A stretch of DNA of 55,395 bases from Bifidobacterium thermophilum DSM 20210 (GCA_000771265.1 JDUB01000006.1:1-55395); one strand, 5' to 3'. Counted from the stretch's first letter, positions 27,917 to 38,178 are shown. A program made the numbers and translations. Notes: generated by a model not told the origin, from the letters alone.

Positions 27917-29413
27917 ATGGCTGAAAAACTGATGAAATTCTCTGAAGCCGTCAAGCGGTTCGACCCGGTGATCGGCTTGGAGACCCACGTCGAACTGTGC
28001 ACGAACACCAAACTGTTCTGCCCGGCACACATCGAGTTCGGTGGCGAACCGAACACCCAGCTGACCCCGGTGAGCCTCGGCCTGCCGGGAAGCCTGCCGG
28101 TGATCAACGAGACCGCCGTCGATTTCGCGATCAAGCTGGGCCTTGCCCTGCACTGCGAAATCGCCGAATGGAGCCAGTTCGCCCGCAAGAACTACTTCTA
28201 CCCGGATATGCCGCGTGACTATCAGATCTCGCAGTATGACAAGCCGACCAACGGCAACGGCTACCTGGATGTCGAACTGGATGACGGCTCGATTTTCCGC
28301 GTGCCGATTGAGCGTGCGCACATCGAGGACGACGCCGGCAAGAACACCCATGTGGGTGGTGCCGACGGCCGTATCGAAGGCGCTGACCATTCGCTCGTCG
28401 ACTACAACCGCGCCGGCGTTCCGCTTATCGAGATCGTCACCAAGCCGATCGAGGGTGCGGGCGAGCGCGCCGCGGAAATCGCAGGCGCCTACATGCGTAC
28501 GCTGCGCGATATTGTGCGCGCCCTGGGTATTTCCCATGCCCGCATGGAGCAGGGCAATATGCGTGCCGACGTCAACGTGTCGCTGCGCAACAAGCCCACC
28601 GACCCGCTGGGTACGCGTTCGGAAACGAAGAACGTGAACTCCTTCCGTGGCATCGAGAAGACCATCGTCTACGAGATCCGCCGTCAGGCTGCGCTCTTGA
28701 GCGACGGCGGCGAGGTGCTGCAGGAGACCCGCCACTGGGATGAGGCTTCGCAGACCACCGCCGGCGGCCGTCTCAAGACCGACGCCGACGATTACCGTTA
28801 CTTCCCGGATCCTGACCTGGTGATGCTGCACATCACCAAGGAGCATATCGAGCGCATCGCCAAGGATATGCCGGAGATGCCGCGTGAACGCCGCAACCGT
28901 TTGCAGGGCGAGTGGAAGTTCTCCGATCTCGAGATGCGTGACGTCATCAACGCCGACGCGCTCGACCTGATCGAGGACACCGTCAAGGCCGGCGCCACCG
29001 CTTCCGGTGCGAAGAAGTGGTGGCTCGGCGAGCTGTCGCGTGAGGCGAACGCCAAGGGCGTCTCGCTTGAGGAACTGCCGATCACCCCTGCTGATGTCGC
29101 CGAAGTCGAGAAGCTCATCGCTTCCGGCAAGCTCAACGACAAGCTCGCGAAGAAGACTGTCTCCGGTGTGCTCGCCGGCGAAGGCACCCCGGACGAGGTC
29201 GTCAAGAAGCACGGCTATGAGGTCGTCCAGGACACGGGCGCGCTCGAAGCCGCGGTGGACAAGGCGCTCGCTGACAACCCCGACATCGTCGAGAAGCTCA
29301 AGAGCGGCAACATGAAGCCGATGGGAGCGATTATCGGTGCCGTGATGCGCGCGACCAAGGGCCAGGCTGACGCCAAGGCGGTCAGCGGATTGGTCATGAA
29401 GAAGCTGCACTGA
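27917..29413 (+). CDS. gatB: Aspartyl/glutamyl-tRNA amidotransferase subunit B
   Basis: 498 residues with the GatB N-terminal kinase-like domain ([18 protein letters not shown]; Zn-site region) and RADVNVSLR. The helical tail domain of the YqeY type ends [20 protein letters not shown]. It phosphorylates and amidates tRNA-bound Glu or Asp. CCGGAGGACG precedes the ATG, 19 bp after gatA. A clear terminator follows. Confidence 0.97.
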   Translation: MAEKLMKFSEAVKRFDPVIGLETHVELCTNTKLFCPAHIEFGGEPNTQLTPVSLGLPGSLPVINETAVDFAIKLGLALHCEIAEWSQFARKNYFYPDMPRDYQISQYDKPTNGNGYLDVELDDGSIFRVPIERAHIEDDAGKNTHVGGADGRIEGADHSLVDYNRAGVPLIEIVTKPIEGAGERAAEIAGAYMRTLRDIVRALGISHARMEQGNMRADVNVSLRNKPTDPLGTRSETKNVNSFRGIEKTIVYEIRRQAALLSDGGEVLQETRHWDEASQTTAGGRLKTDADDYRYFPDPDLVMLHITKEHIERIAKDMPEMPRERRNRLQGEWKFSDLEMRDVINADALDLIEDTVKAGATASGAKKWWLGELSREANAKGVSLEELPITPADVAEVEKLIASGKLNDKLAKKTVSGVLAGEGTPDEVVKKHGYEVVQDTGALEAAVDKALADNPDIVEKLKSGNMKPMGAIIGAVMRATKGQADAKAVSGLVMKKLH

Positions 29414-29490
29414 GCGAATCGGGTTGAGTGGCCGCGCTGATTGCGCTGCTGGTTGCGCTCAATGAGTGCGGCCGCTCGACATCACCAACG

Positions 29491-29527
29491 ACAGCCCCAC
29501 AGAGCCAAACGCCCTGTGGGGCTGTTT
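29491..29527 (+). terminator. Terminator of gatCAB
   Basis: ACAGCCCCACAG (29491-29502) pairs with CTGTGGGGCTGT (29514-29525) across an 11-nt loop and is followed by TT. It is 77 bp after gatB. Confidence 0.85.
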
Positions 29528-29550
29528 CGTACCGCCAAACCCGAACCCTT

Positions 29551-29586
29551 CTACCGACGCCGGCAGATACGTGAGCGTCGGCAGAA
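29551..29586. repeat. Dispersed hairpin repeat GTGAGCGTCGGCAGAA, copy 1
   Basis: CCGACGC (29554-29560) pairs with GCGTCGG (29575-29581) inside a unit ending GTGAGCGTCGGCAGAA. Two more copies occur at 50274-50355, so this is a dispersed REP-like element. The rest of 29528-29779 is gene-free; TAGAAT at 29737 is a possible -10 for the GNAT gene. Confidence 0.65.
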
Positions 29587-29779
29587 AGTGGAGGATGGCG
29601 TTCTCGCGGGGCGTACCGGGACATCCCTAGGTGCGTCGAGGGGATGCCGGGGGTATACCGGGGGCGCGCCGGGGGTACGTATTCGCAAGTTCCGTACAGG
29701 TTCGCCCAAAATCCTGCAACTTGTTACCCAACTCGGTAGAATGGGACCGTATTGGTAACGCTTATGAGGATGAAAGCGA

Positions 29780-30988
29780 ATGTCTGAACAAACACAGTCA
29801 GTGGCGGACAGCACAGTAAACGGTACGGTCACCAGTGCTGTAAATAGTGCGGTCAGCGGCGAAGATCGCCGCGAACTGCCCGCCCGCATCACCATTCCCG
29901 AAATTCGCGGGGAGATGGTTCATCTGCGTCCGGCGAGCATCGAGGATTTGGGGCGTCTCGACCAGCTTGACGCGTTTTACAACGCATCCGGGATCACCGG
30001 CAAAGACCGCGAATCTGAACGTGCGGCAGTCAACGCGTGGGTGCGTCGTTCCGTCGCATGGGCAGAGGGCCGCGCGTCCGTGGACAGTGGGGTGGCAGAC
30101 CCCGAATCGCGTCCCACCATCGCGTGGGCGATTCTGACCGACGCCGACCGTGACGGCGATGGCATCGTTGACGCGGAGGCGACGGACAACGTCATTGGCA
30201 TGATTTTCCTCATCGATATCGACGGATGGTCGCGTTCTGCCAGAATCCAAGTCGTGCTCGGCAAGGATTACCGTGGCCGCGGCTATTCGCGCGACGCGAT
30301 GCCTCGTGTCATGACCTTCGGCTTCGCTCCGAGGCCCGTCGGCCTTGGTATGCACCGCATTTGGGTCGCTGTGCCGGAGAAGAACACGCGTTCGCTGTCC
30401 GTGTACCAGTCCCTCGGCTTCATTCCCTCGGGCACGTCGCGCGACGCGCTGTGGGACGCCGAGAACAACAAGTATCAGGATTTGATCGTCATGGATATGC
30501 TGACCGACGAATACGATCCAATTCACTCGTTGGAGGTCTTCGGCATGCATGTGTTCGAAGACAATCCGGGCGTCAAAGAGGCGCTGTGTGCGCGCGAGCA
30601 TTCGTTGGCGATCCGCAAGCGCGAACATCCTGCGGATGGCGGCGACCATGCGTCACATGCGAGCGGCGAGGGCGACCAGACCCGTCGCGATGGCGCCGAT
30701 CAAGCCGGCAACGACACGAACGGCCAGGCAGACGGCACGATTGAAGGGACCAGCACGTCCGCAGACGATGCCGCGCCGGGCATCTCGGGAGACAGCCGGC
30801 CTGCTGACGACCATTCCGGGCAAGCCGACGCCGCCCAAAGCCAAGCATCTGCCGTCACCCCCGGCCACCACACGCTGGATGGCGAGGAGAATTGGCCGCA
30901 CAGCTCGCATGACCGTCAGCCCTCGAAGCAGGCGTGGTGGCGCACCATCGGACGCAGGCGCGAGCGCAGGACGGAGGAGGACGCATGA
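29780..30988 (+). CDS. GNAT family N-acetyltransferase with long disordered tail
   Basis: 402 residues. After a variable Thr/Ser/Val-rich lead (1-40), a GNAT domain spans about 45-240. The acetyl-CoA pyrophosphate loop is in VVLGKDYRGRGYSRDAM, where the RGRGYS segment matches R/Q-x-x-G-x-G/A. ENTRSLSVYQSLGF-like sequence (NTRSLSVYQSLGF) is the typical C-terminal motif, as in RimJ/RimL-type enzymes. From about 270 onward the tail is Asp/Gly/Ala/His-rich and probably disordered, ending in a basic RRRERR patch. The substrate is unknown. Its stop overlaps the DUF2469 start by ATGA, which suggests coupled translation. Confidence 0.85.
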   Translation: MSEQTQSVADSTVNGTVTSAVNSAVSGEDRRELPARITIPEIRGEMVHLRPASIEDLGRLDQLDAFYNASGITGKDRESERAAVNAWVRRSVAWAEGRASVDSGVADPESRPTIAWAILTDADRDGDGIVDAEATDNVIGMIFLIDIDGWSRSARIQVVLGKDYRGRGYSRDAMPRVMTFGFAPRPVGLGMHRIWVAVPEKNTRSLSVYQSLGFIPSGTSRDALWDAENNKYQDLIVMDMLTDEYDPIHSLEVFGMHVFEDNPGVKEALCAREHSLAIRKREHPADGGDHASHASGEGDQTRRDGADQAGNDTNGQADGTIEGTSTSADDAAPGISGDSRPADDHSGQADAAQSQASAVTPGHHTLDGEENWPHSSHDRQPSKQAWWRTIGRRRERRTEEDA

Positions 30989-31299
30989 GCGCGGAAGATC
31001 TTGACAATTACGAGACCGACGCCGAACTCGCCCTGTACCGGGAGTACCGGGACGTCATCAAGCTGTTCACCTACGTTGTGGAGACGGAACGTCGTTTCTA
31101 TCTGGCGAACAAAGTCGATTTCAACGTGCGTTCCGCCGGCCAGGACGTGTATTTCGACGTGCAGCTGACGGATGCGTGGGTGTGGGATGTCTACCGTTCC
31201 TCCCGTTTTGTGAAAAGCGTGCGGATTGTCACGTTCAAGGACGTGAATGTCGAGGAGGTCCAGAAAACGGATATCGATATCCCTGATTCGTTGACTTGA
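30985..31299 (+). CDS. DUF2469 domain protein, conserved in Actinomycetota
   Basis: 104 residues with the highly conserved DUF2469 pattern: SAEDLDNYETDAELALYREY, VVETERRFYLANKVDF, then VQLTDAWVWDVYR and RFVKSVRIVTFKDVNVEE. The family is small, soluble and near-universal in actinobacteria, often beside ribosomal-processing genes, with no assigned biochemical role. GGAGGAGG before ATG 30985 decides the start. It overlaps the GNAT stop by 4 bp. A terminator hairpin follows directly. Confidence 0.9.
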   Translation: MSAEDLDNYETDAELALYREYRDVIKLFTYVVETERRFYLANKVDFNVRSAGQDVYFDVQLTDAWVWDVYRSSRFVKSVRIVTFKDVNVEEVQKTDIDIPDSLT

Positions 31300-31312
31300 C
31301 ACGGTTTGCGAG

Positions 31313-31339
31313 ACTCCCCGCCTTTTGGTGGCGGGGAGT
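31313..31339 (+). terminator. Terminator after DUF2469
   Basis: ACTCCCCGCC and GGCGGGGAGT form a perfect 10-bp stem with a TTTTGGT loop. There is no T-run behind it. Confidence 0.8.
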
Positions 31340-31446
31340 GCTAGCATGGCATACGGTTTATTCGTGTATTTTTTCGGCTTCGGCGTCCATGATGCGCCGA
31401 ATCATGTAAAGTTTCACTGATTTGTTGTGTTGTTCAGGAGGTCATT

Positions 31447-33036
31447 GTGGCACAGAAGCAGTCTGTCGTGATTATCGGCGGTGGTCCCGCCGGTCTTACT
31501 GCCGCGTGGGAACTGGTGAAGAAGGGCGGCGCCGAGCAGTACGACGTGACAGTGCTCGAGGAGACCGGTGAATTCGGCGGTATTTCACGTACCGTGAAGC
31601 ATAACGGCAATCGTATGGATATCGGCGGTCACCGCTTCTTCTCGAAGGATGACCGCATCATGGATTGGTGGAAGGAGGTGCTGCCGCTGCAGGGCGCACC
31701 TTCCTATGACGACAAGAAGCTCGGTCGCCATCACGATTTGGAGCCGGGCGGCCCGGATCCGGAGAAGGAAGACAAGGTGATGCTCAAGCGCCACCGCGTC
31801 TCCCGTATTTTCTGGAACCATCACTTCTTTGATTACCCGATTTCTCTGTCAGCCAATACGCTCAAGGCCATGGGCTTCAAGCTCACCATGGTTGCCGGCT
31901 TCAGCTATCTGAAGTCCGTGTTCCACAAGCTGCCGGAAACGAATCTGGAGAACTTCTACATCAACCGTTTCGGCCGCAAGCTCTATTCGATGTTCTTCGA
32001 AGGTTACACGGAGAAGCTGTGGGGCCGTCACCCCAGCCAGATTTCCGCGGATTGGGGCTCGCAGCGTGTCAAGGGCCTGAGCATCATGGGCGTGCTGAAG
32101 AACGCGTTCCAGAAGCTCTTGCCGAAGAAGCGCGATTCCAAAGAGGTCGAGACCTCGCTGATCGAAGAGTTCTGGTATCCGAAGTATGGTCCGGGCCAGC
32201 TGTGGGAGACGGTCGAGCACAATTGTGAGCAGGCCGGCGCCAAAGTCATCACCGGCGCCAAGGTTGTTGAAGTGCGGCAGGAAGGCGGCAAGATCGCCTC
32301 GGTCGTATACGTCGACCATGAGGGCAACCGCACCGAGCTCAAGGCTGACCAGTTCATCTCGTCCATGCCGGTCAAGGATCTCATCAACGCGGTGGACGAG
32401 TCGGACAAGCCGGCCCCGAAGGACATCACCGAGATCGCCAACGGCCTGCCGTACCGCGATTTCGTGACCGTCGGCCTCTTGGTCAAGCATCTTCGCCTGA
32501 AGAACACCACCGACATCCCCACGCTCGGCAACCCGCCTATTGTGCCGGATTGCTGGATTTACGTGCAGGATCCGGGCTACAAGGTCGGCCGCATCCAGGT
32601 GTTCAATAACTGGAGCCCGTACCTCGTCAAGGACGTCGATGACACCGTGTGGATCGGTCTTGAATACTTCTGCAAGGAAGGCGACGATTTCTGGAATATG
32701 ACCGATGAGGAAGCCACCAAGTTCGCCATCGAGGAAATGACTCGCATGCGCGTAATCAACGGCCCTCAGGATGTTCTGGACTCGCATCGCGAGCGCGTCA
32801 AGAAGGCCTACCCTGCGTATTTCGACACCTACGCGCAGATGCCGGAACTCGTTGAGTACCTTGATTCCTTCGGCAATCTGTATTGCGTGGGCCGCAACGG
32901 CCAGCACCGCTACAACAACATGGACCATTCCATGGCCACGGCGATCGAGGCAGTCAACAACATCAAGACCGGCAAGACCTCGAAGAAGAACGTGTGGTCG
33001 GTGAATACCGATAAGTCCTATCACGAGCAGAAGTAG
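31447..33036 (+). CDS. FAD-dependent oxidoreductase (amine oxidase / UDP-galactopyranose mutase-like)
   Basis: 529 residues. The N-terminal Rossmann FAD site is [17 protein letters not shown] (GxGxxG), followed by the acidic end of strand 2 in VTVLEE and the GG doublet [19 protein letters not shown] is characteristic of the NAD(P)/FAD-dependent protoporphyrinogen-oxidase-like and UGM-like group. The C-terminus has [18 protein letters not shown], the second FAD-contact region. Related proteins are linked to cell-wall polysaccharide or polyprenyl metabolism, but no glycosyltransferases are adjacent, so the substrate is open. The GTG start at 31447 is preceded by AGGAGG. Flanked by terminators; monocistronic. 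Confidence 0.8.
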   Translation: MAQKQSVVIIGGGPAGLTAAWELVKKGGAEQYDVTVLEETGEFGGISRTVKHNGNRMDIGGHRFFSKDDRIMDWWKEVLPLQGAPSYDDKKLGRHHDLEPGGPDPEKEDKVMLKRHRVSRIFWNHHFFDYPISLSANTLKAMGFKLTMVAGFSYLKSVFHKLPETNLENFYINRFGRKLYSMFFEGYTEKLWGRHPSQISADWGSQRVKGLSIMGVLKNAFQKLLPKKRDSKEVETSLIEEFWYPKYGPGQLWETVEHNCEQAGAKVITGAKVVEVRQEGGKIASVVYVDHEGNRTELKADQFISSMPVKDLINAVDESDKPAPKDITEIANGLPYRDFVTVGLLVKHLRLKNTTDIPTLGNPPIVPDCWIYVQDPGYKVGRIQVFNNWSPYLVKDVDDTVWIGLEYFCKEGDDFWNMTDEEATKFAIEEMTRMRVINGPQDVLDSHRERVKKAYPAYFDTYAQMPELVEYLDSFGNLYCVGRNGQHRYNNMDHSMATAIEAVNNIKTGKTSKKNVWSVNTDKSYHEQK

Positions 33037-33062
33037 CGACGCGTCGCGAATTTCGCGGTCCG

Positions 33063-33095
33063 GCCCGTCGTCCCGTCATCGGGGCGGCGGGCTTT
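33063..33095 (+). terminator. Terminator after the FAD oxidoreductase
   Basis: GCCCGTCGTCCC (33063-33074) pairs with GGGGCGGCGGGC (33081-33092), using two G-U pairs, and TTT follows. The rest of 33093-33358 is the rho upstream region. A TACAGT hexamer (about 33232) could be its -10. Confidence 0.75.
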
Positions 33096-33358
33096 GTGTT
33101 CTTGGCGTCCCGGTGCCGTACTGCACCTGAAGGGTGAGACATCCGACGGCGGCAAGCTGTCAGGCGAGGCGTGCAAGCGCGACGCGTCACGAGGAAGAGG
33201 TGTGTTGCGCCGGTCGCGGCGACGTTGTACAGTAAATGAAGTTCGGTTGGGTCTGAAGACCATGATAATCGAACGTTTCATCGCGGTTTTTTCCGCATCT
33301 TGTCATACAGCTCGCCGGCGAAGCGTCGGTAGAAGCCACAGAAAGGCAACATTAGGCA

Positions 33359-35413
33359 ATGAGCCAAAATCTTGAGGATATGAAGCTGCCTGAGCTCAGG
33401 GAGCTTGCCAAGCAGATGGGCCTGCGCGGTACGTCGACCATGCGTAAGCCCCAGCTGCTCGCAACGTTGCAGGCGGCTCGTAGTGGAGGGCAAGCCCCGG
33501 CCGGCGTCACGGTACGTGTACCGAAGCCGGTGAAGAAGGTCACTTCTGCCCCTGAACAACCGCAATCGCAAACGAAACCGCAGTCTGCGGCATCTGCGTC
33601 TGATTCCGCATCGGCTTCCAAGCCGGTATCCGAGCCGCAGTCCAAATCCCCCGCCGAGTCTAAGCTCGCGGCCGAGCCCGCATCCGAACAACCGGCAGTC
33701 CGCGCCAATCGCGGGCCGTTGCGCGTCCCCCCGATTGCGCATACCGAAGCTATTTCCCCGATGGAAGGCGAGTTGCAGATGCCGCGTGTGCATGAGCGCC
33801 GCGCCCATCGTCGTGTTGAAGAAGCAGCGGGATCGTCTCTGCTCGATCAGCTTGATCTAGACAGTAGTGAAGGCATGCGCACGCGTCACCGTGGCAATGA
33901 ACGTGGCAATGAACGTGGCAATGAACGCGGTGAAATCCATCGCCGCGGCGGCCGTGCGGATTCGAGCGTGCAGGAACGCGAAGAAGAGGCCGTTCGTGAT
34001 CTTGACGATATCCTTGCGAGCCTGCCTGCGCAGAAGAACGAGGAACATGCCGGTGACGACCGTGCATTCGGACATCGTCGCGGATCGGGTCGCAATGATC
34101 GCATCGAGCGCAACGACAGAAATGATCGCAATGACCGCTCCGATCGCGGGGACCGTTCTGACCGTAATGATCGTAACGACCGTAATGACCGTAACGACCG
34201 CAGGAACGGCAATCGTCGTCTGCGCGGCCGTGATCTTGACGACCGCCGCGGCGAGGAGCAGAATGAGGAGCTCGTCCCGGTCGCCGGTATTGTCGACGTG
34301 CTGGATTCGTACGCATTCATCCGCACCTCCGGCTATCTGCCCGGCCCGAACGATGTGTATGTTTCGATGGGCCAGGTCAAGAAGTATGGCCTGCGCAAGG
34401 GCGATGCCGTGCAAGGCACCATCCGCACCCCGCGTGAAGGCGACCGTCGCAACCAGCGGCAGAAATTCGTGCCGCTCCAGGCAATCAGCAGCATCAACGG
34501 CATGAGCGTCGACGAGGCTGCGAACCGCCCGCAGTTCGCCAAGCTCACCCCGCTGTACCCGCAGGAGAGGCTTCGTCAGGAAACCACGCCGAATAAGCTC
34601 ATCGGGCGGATTATCGACCTTGTCGCCCCCATTGGCAAGGGCCAGCGTGGTCTGATTGTCTCCCCGCCAAAGGCCGGCAAGACCATCACCTTGCAGGCCA
34701 TCGCGAACGCGATTACCGTGAACAACCCGGAAGTCCATCTCATGGTCGTGCTCGTGGACGAACGTCCTGAAGAGGTCACGGATATGGAACGTACCGTGCA
34801 GGGCGAAGTCATCTCCTCGACCTTCGACCGCCCGGCGACCGACCATACGATGGTTGCCGAACTGGCGATTGAGCGTGCGAAGCGTCTGGTCGAACTTGGC
34901 CAGGACGTCGTCGTGCTGCTGGATTCCATGACCCGTCTCGCCCGTGCATACAACATCGCCGCTCCGGCGTCGGGCCGCATTCTGTCCGGCGGCGTGGACG
35001 CACAGGCGCTGTACCCGCCGAAGAAGTTCTTCGGCGCCGCACGCAACATCGAAAACGGTGGCTCGCTGACCATCATCTCGACCGCGCTGGTGGAAACCGG
35101 CTCGAAGATGGACGAGGTGATTTTCGAGGAGTTCAAGGGCACCGGCAATATGGAGTTGCGTCTGAGCCGCGATCTGGCGGACAAGCGCATGTTCCCGGCC
35201 GTAGACATCAACGCGTCCGGCACCCGCCGCGAGGAGCTCATCACTTCGCCGCAGGAACTGCCGATTATCTACCGTCTGCGCCGGCTGTTCGGCGGGCTCG
35301 AACCCGAGCAGGCGTATCAGGCGCTGGTGCCGCGTCTCAAGAAGACGCCCAGCAACCGTGACTTCCTCAAAGCGCTGGTTCAGCAGTCGGGCGCGGGTTC
35401 GTCCTCGAACTGA
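33359..35413 (+). CDS. rho: Transcription termination factor Rho
   Basis: 684 residues, much longer than E. coli Rho (419), as usual for actinobacteria. An N-terminal Rho-N helix (QNLEDMKLPELRELAKQMGL) precedes a 230-residue insertion rich in Ala/Pro and then Asn/Asp/Arg repeats (RNDRNDRSDR types, about 240-300). The RNA-binding cold-shock-like domain and the ATPase follow. Walker A is SPPKAGKT and the Q-loop/R-loop region ends in the usual C-terminus. The ring helicase terminates Rho-dependent transcripts. The insertion is encoded by 12-bp-like tandem repeats, so its length may vary between strains. AGAAAGG is a weak but present ribosome site. Confidence 0.96.
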   Translation: MSQNLEDMKLPELRELAKQMGLRGTSTMRKPQLLATLQAARSGGQAPAGVTVRVPKPVKKVTSAPEQPQSQTKPQSAASASDSASASKPVSEPQSKSPAESKLAAEPASEQPAVRANRGPLRVPPIAHTEAISPMEGELQMPRVHERRAHRRVEEAAGSSLLDQLDLDSSEGMRTRHRGNERGNERGNERGEIHRRGGRADSSVQEREEEAVRDLDDILASLPAQKNEEHAGDDRAFGHRRGSGRNDRIERNDRNDRNDRSDRGDRSDRNDRNDRNDRNDRRNGNRRLRGRDLDDRRGEEQNEELVPVAGIVDVLDSYAFIRTSGYLPGPNDVYVSMGQVKKYGLRKGDAVQGTIRTPREGDRRNQRQKFVPLQAISSINGMSVDEAANRPQFAKLTPLYPQERLRQETTPNKLIGRIIDLVAPIGKGQRGLIVSPPKAGKTITLQAIANAITVNNPEVHLMVVLVDERPEEVTDMERTVQGEVISSTFDRPATDHTMVAELAIERAKRLVELGQDVVVLLDSMTRLARAYNIAAPASGRILSGGVDAQALYPPKKFFGAARNIENGGSLTIISTALVETGSKMDEVIFEEFKGTGNMELRLSRDLADKRMFPAVDINASGTRREELITSPQELPIIYRLRRLFGGLEPEQAYQALVPRLKKTPSNRDFLKALVQQSGAGSSSN

Positions 35414-35496
35414 TGCCTTGCCCGTCGCCTTAATCGGCGATAGGGGTGCCAGCACGAAAGGCTGATGTTGTTGGCCGGCGTTATGGCTGACTTTGT

Positions 35497-35530
35497 TGAT
35501 GGCGGATCGTCCCATGACGGTCCGCCATCA
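35497..35530 (+). terminator. Hairpin after rho
   Basis: TGATGGCGGA (35497-35506) pairs with TCCGCCATCA (35521-35530). The 14-nt loop contains a further short GTC/GAC pairing. It lies 84 bp after rho and may terminate it. Confidence 0.7.
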
Positions 35531-35636
35531 GCGTAGTGGTAATCGGCGGCTTGGCGCGCCCACCACGCTCGGTTTCGCGTCGGCTTGGCGGCGCCTGCCG
35601 ATCCTTGGTATGACAAGGCTGATAATCTTGGACATT

Positions 35637-36029
35637 ATGAACGATTCCGAACATGGTGATTGGCAGGATACGACCATCGATTCCCAGCAGGCGCAGGAGC
35701 ATCCGGAAGTCGCACAGGCGGTGCGCAAAATCAAGGCGTTGCGCCAGTCGATTGACAATGTAGACACGGCCATCGTCTCGCTGCTCGCGGAACGGTTCAA
35801 ATTCACGTCCGAAGTGGGCGTGCTCAAGGCACAGGCGGGATTCGCGCCAGCCGATTGGAAGCGCGAGGATGCCCAAATCAAGCGGCTCCACAGGGTGGCG
35901 CAGGAAGCCGGGCTTGATCCTCAAATCGCGGAAATGTATCGGGAATTCGTGGTCACAGAAGCCAAGAAACGTCATCAGCGTATCGCCGACGCTGGAGGGG
36001 ATCCAGGCGTGCTGGATGTATTCGCATGA
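35637..36029 (+). CDS. Chorismate mutase (AroQ class)
   Basis: 130 residues, all helical. The core reads IKALRQSIDNVDTAIVSLLAERFKFTSEVG (parts: LRQSIDNVDTAIVSLLAERF, KFTSEVG) and continues to QIAEMYREFVVTEAKKRHQ. The Arg in helix 1, the Lys/Arg at the second position and the Glu/Gln near the end fit AroQ active-site residues. It converts chorismate to prephenate in Phe/Tyr synthesis. No SD precedes ATG 35637. GATAAT (35621-35626) may be a -10, giving a very short leader. A longer in-frame start (ATG 35610) is less likely. Confidence 0.85.
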   Translation: MNDSEHGDWQDTTIDSQQAQEHPEVAQAVRKIKALRQSIDNVDTAIVSLLAERFKFTSEVGVLKAQAGFAPADWKREDAQIKRLHRVAQEAGLDPQIAEMYREFVVTEAKKRHQRIADAGGDPGVLDVFA

Positions 36030-36117
36030 GCGTGAGGCCCGGCACGGCCGACGAATCCGGACATGACGGAGGCGTGAATCTGAGTCGATACCACGGAACA
36101 AGGAGCAGACGACACTG

Positions 36118-38133
36118 ATGATGGTGACCCGCGGCACAAGGCGTGGCAAGCATCCAGGAAGGATTGCAGGCAGGGTGTGCGGCATGACGGTATCATGCGC
36201 GATGACCCTCGCCATAGCAGCCGGGGGAGCGGCACCCGCGCGCGAGGCGGAATATCCCTCCGGCACCGCTGTGGCCACGAAAACGCAAGATGTGTTCGGC
36301 ATTCTGCACGCGGGAACGATTTCCGGTGAGCTGTATATCGCCAACGATTTCCAGATCGACCAGTCCGGCACGGTCATCGATTACGGGGTCAGCGAGGACG
36401 GCGAGCCTGTCGCGCAAACGGTGGGCGGCGAGGAACAGGCTACGGGCGCGGCGGCCAATACTCTGACCCGAGTCAGCAGTGGCCTCAAAGCGATGCCTTG
36501 GAGTGTGCATGTGCGCTACAGTCTCAACGGGCCGAATGTCGATTCGTCGGCGGTCAGCGGGACAAACGGCTTGGTCGGCCTGCACGTGACCGTAGCCCCG
36601 AATCCGCTTGCCGACACGGATTACGACAACACCACGATTCCTGTAATCGCGTTCACGGTACCGACTAAAGTCACGAGCGAGATCACCGGCAGCAGCGGCA
36701 CGCTCGTGACTCAAAATGGCACGGATATGCTGGTCGTCGCGGTCGGCAGGCCCGCCCGTACCACATCCTTCGACTTTTTCTTCACCGCGAAGCACTGCTC
36801 GATGAGCCCGTTGGCGGTCGCTGCGGTCGAAGCTTCCGATACCGCGGAATTCAGCCGATCCATGACCGCGCTCGCCACACGGGCCAGCAATCTGTCGGAT
36901 ATCGCCATCGGCGGCGGCAAACATGATACCAAGCTGCTCAACCGGCTCAAAGCGATGCGTGACGCAGAACGCGACAAGGCGAAGAGCGCTATCGCCGCTG
37001 CGGACCCAGCATACCAGCAGGCCTTCCATGATTACATGGCCGCGTATGTGACCTCGTACACCGGGCATTTGAGCGGCTCGATCGGTGACAGTACGCAGAT
37101 GAGCGCGCTGCTTGGCACGGCGGGCGAGCTGAACAGCGACACCCCGGTTGCGCGGGCTGTCGCTGATATCTCCAATGCGACCAATGATCGTAGCGCCGCG
37201 CGGGCACATCAGGGCGCGGCCGACGCGATTGATGCCACCATCCGGCAAATCGAATTGCGTGGAACGACTGGCTTGGCGGCTGATCTCAAACGCCAGGCGG
37301 CTTCTCAGACCTCACGCGCGGCCAAGGATTTCAAGACCGGCCAGAAGATGATGCACGATGCGATGATTCCGTTTTCGATGGCCTATACCGACGCGTATAC
37401 GCGGCATCTGAGCAAGATGACCGGAGGCACGGCGTCGGGTGCATCCACGTATGCGCAGCAGGCGATTAAGCAGACGAACGACGAATTCGCTTCGAACAAG
37501 AACCTCAAGGCCGACAATCAGAAAGTTCAGGCCGCACTGGATACGATGGCTGCGGCGAAAGCCCGTGAGGGGCAGGGCAAGATGCTGCTCACGCTGGCTG
37601 CGCTGGTCGCCAAATCCGGTACTGGTGATGTGTCCGGTGCGTCCAAAAGCGCGGCGGCGGATTGGAAGACGGTGTCGGCGAACGGTTTGACGGCTTATGC
37701 CTTGCAGTCGGGTGCCGGGGTACGTGCTGACGATAAGGCTGCTGATGGTGCCGGCAATGCTGCGCCTGCTGCCCCGCTTGCATCCACGCGTTCGTTGTAT
37801 GGCCTCGCAGAGCGGCAATCGCATGGTATTGAGGCGGATATGTCGGGGACGGTCAATGATGTGGTGGCTTTGGAAACGGCAGCCGAAATCATCAAGAATG
37901 CCGTGGATACGTTGGCGCCGGACGGGGCGTCTGCATCGTCTGCGTTGAAGCGGGCGATTGACGAGGCGCGTGCCGCCAAAGCCAAGGTTGCGGCTCCTGT
38001 CGACGCGCAATCTTCAGTCGGGGCTCTTGAGGCCTCACGCATCGGACGTGAAGGTGTATCGCGGGACGTCGTCACCCCGGTCAACACGCACACCGCCGGT
38101 GCCCGCTTCCTGATGGTCACCGACGAACTCTGA
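36118..38133 (+). CDS. Large exported helical protein of unknown function
   Basis: 671 residues. The N-terminus has basic residues followed by a hydrophobic segment (about 22-42; AMTLAIAAGGAAPA) resembling a signal peptide or anchor. Residues about 45-240 are beta-rich with a repeated Gly/Ser/Thr character. From about 250 to the end the protein is predominantly helical and rich in Ala/Lys/Asp. It includes segments such as LNRLKAMRDAERDKAKSAI and FKTGQKMMHDAMIPFSMAYT that could form long coiled helices. There is no LPxTG signal and no obvious final membrane helix. AAGGAG lies 14 nt before the start. I do not recognise a family. Confidence 0.65.
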   Translation: MMVTRGTRRGKHPGRIAGRVCGMTVSCAMTLAIAAGGAAPAREAEYPSGTAVATKTQDVFGILHAGTISGELYIANDFQIDQSGTVIDYGVSEDGEPVAQTVGGEEQATGAAANTLTRVSSGLKAMPWSVHVRYSLNGPNVDSSAVSGTNGLVGLHVTVAPNPLADTDYDNTTIPVIAFTVPTKVTSEITGSSGTLVTQNGTDMLVVAVGRPARTTSFDFFFTAKHCSMSPLAVAAVEASDTAEFSRSMTALATRASNLSDIAIGGGKHDTKLLNRLKAMRDAERDKAKSAIAAADPAYQQAFHDYMAAYVTSYTGHLSGSIGDSTQMSALLGTAGELNSDTPVARAVADISNATNDRSAARAHQGAADAIDATIRQIELRGTTGLAADLKRQAASQTSRAAKDFKTGQKMMHDAMIPFSMAYTDAYTRHLSKMTGGTASGASTYAQQAIKQTNDEFASNKNLKADNQKVQAALDTMAAAKAREGQGKMLLTLAALVAKSGTGDVSGASKSAAADWKTVSANGLTAYALQSGAGVRADDKAADGAGNAAPAAPLASTRSLYGLAERQSHGIEADMSGTVNDVVALETAAEIIKNAVDTLAPDGASASSALKRAIDEARAAKAKVAAPVDAQSSVGALEASRIGREGVSRDVVTPVNTHTAGARFLMVTDEL

Positions 38134-38178
38134 TCCGCCAAAACCCACCGGTAACCGTCACCACCCCGTGATGCTACC

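Noticed and set aside
33857..35515. 552-codon minus-strand open frame opposite rho
   Set aside because: Low-complexity antisense of the Rho repeat region and ATPase; no family signature.
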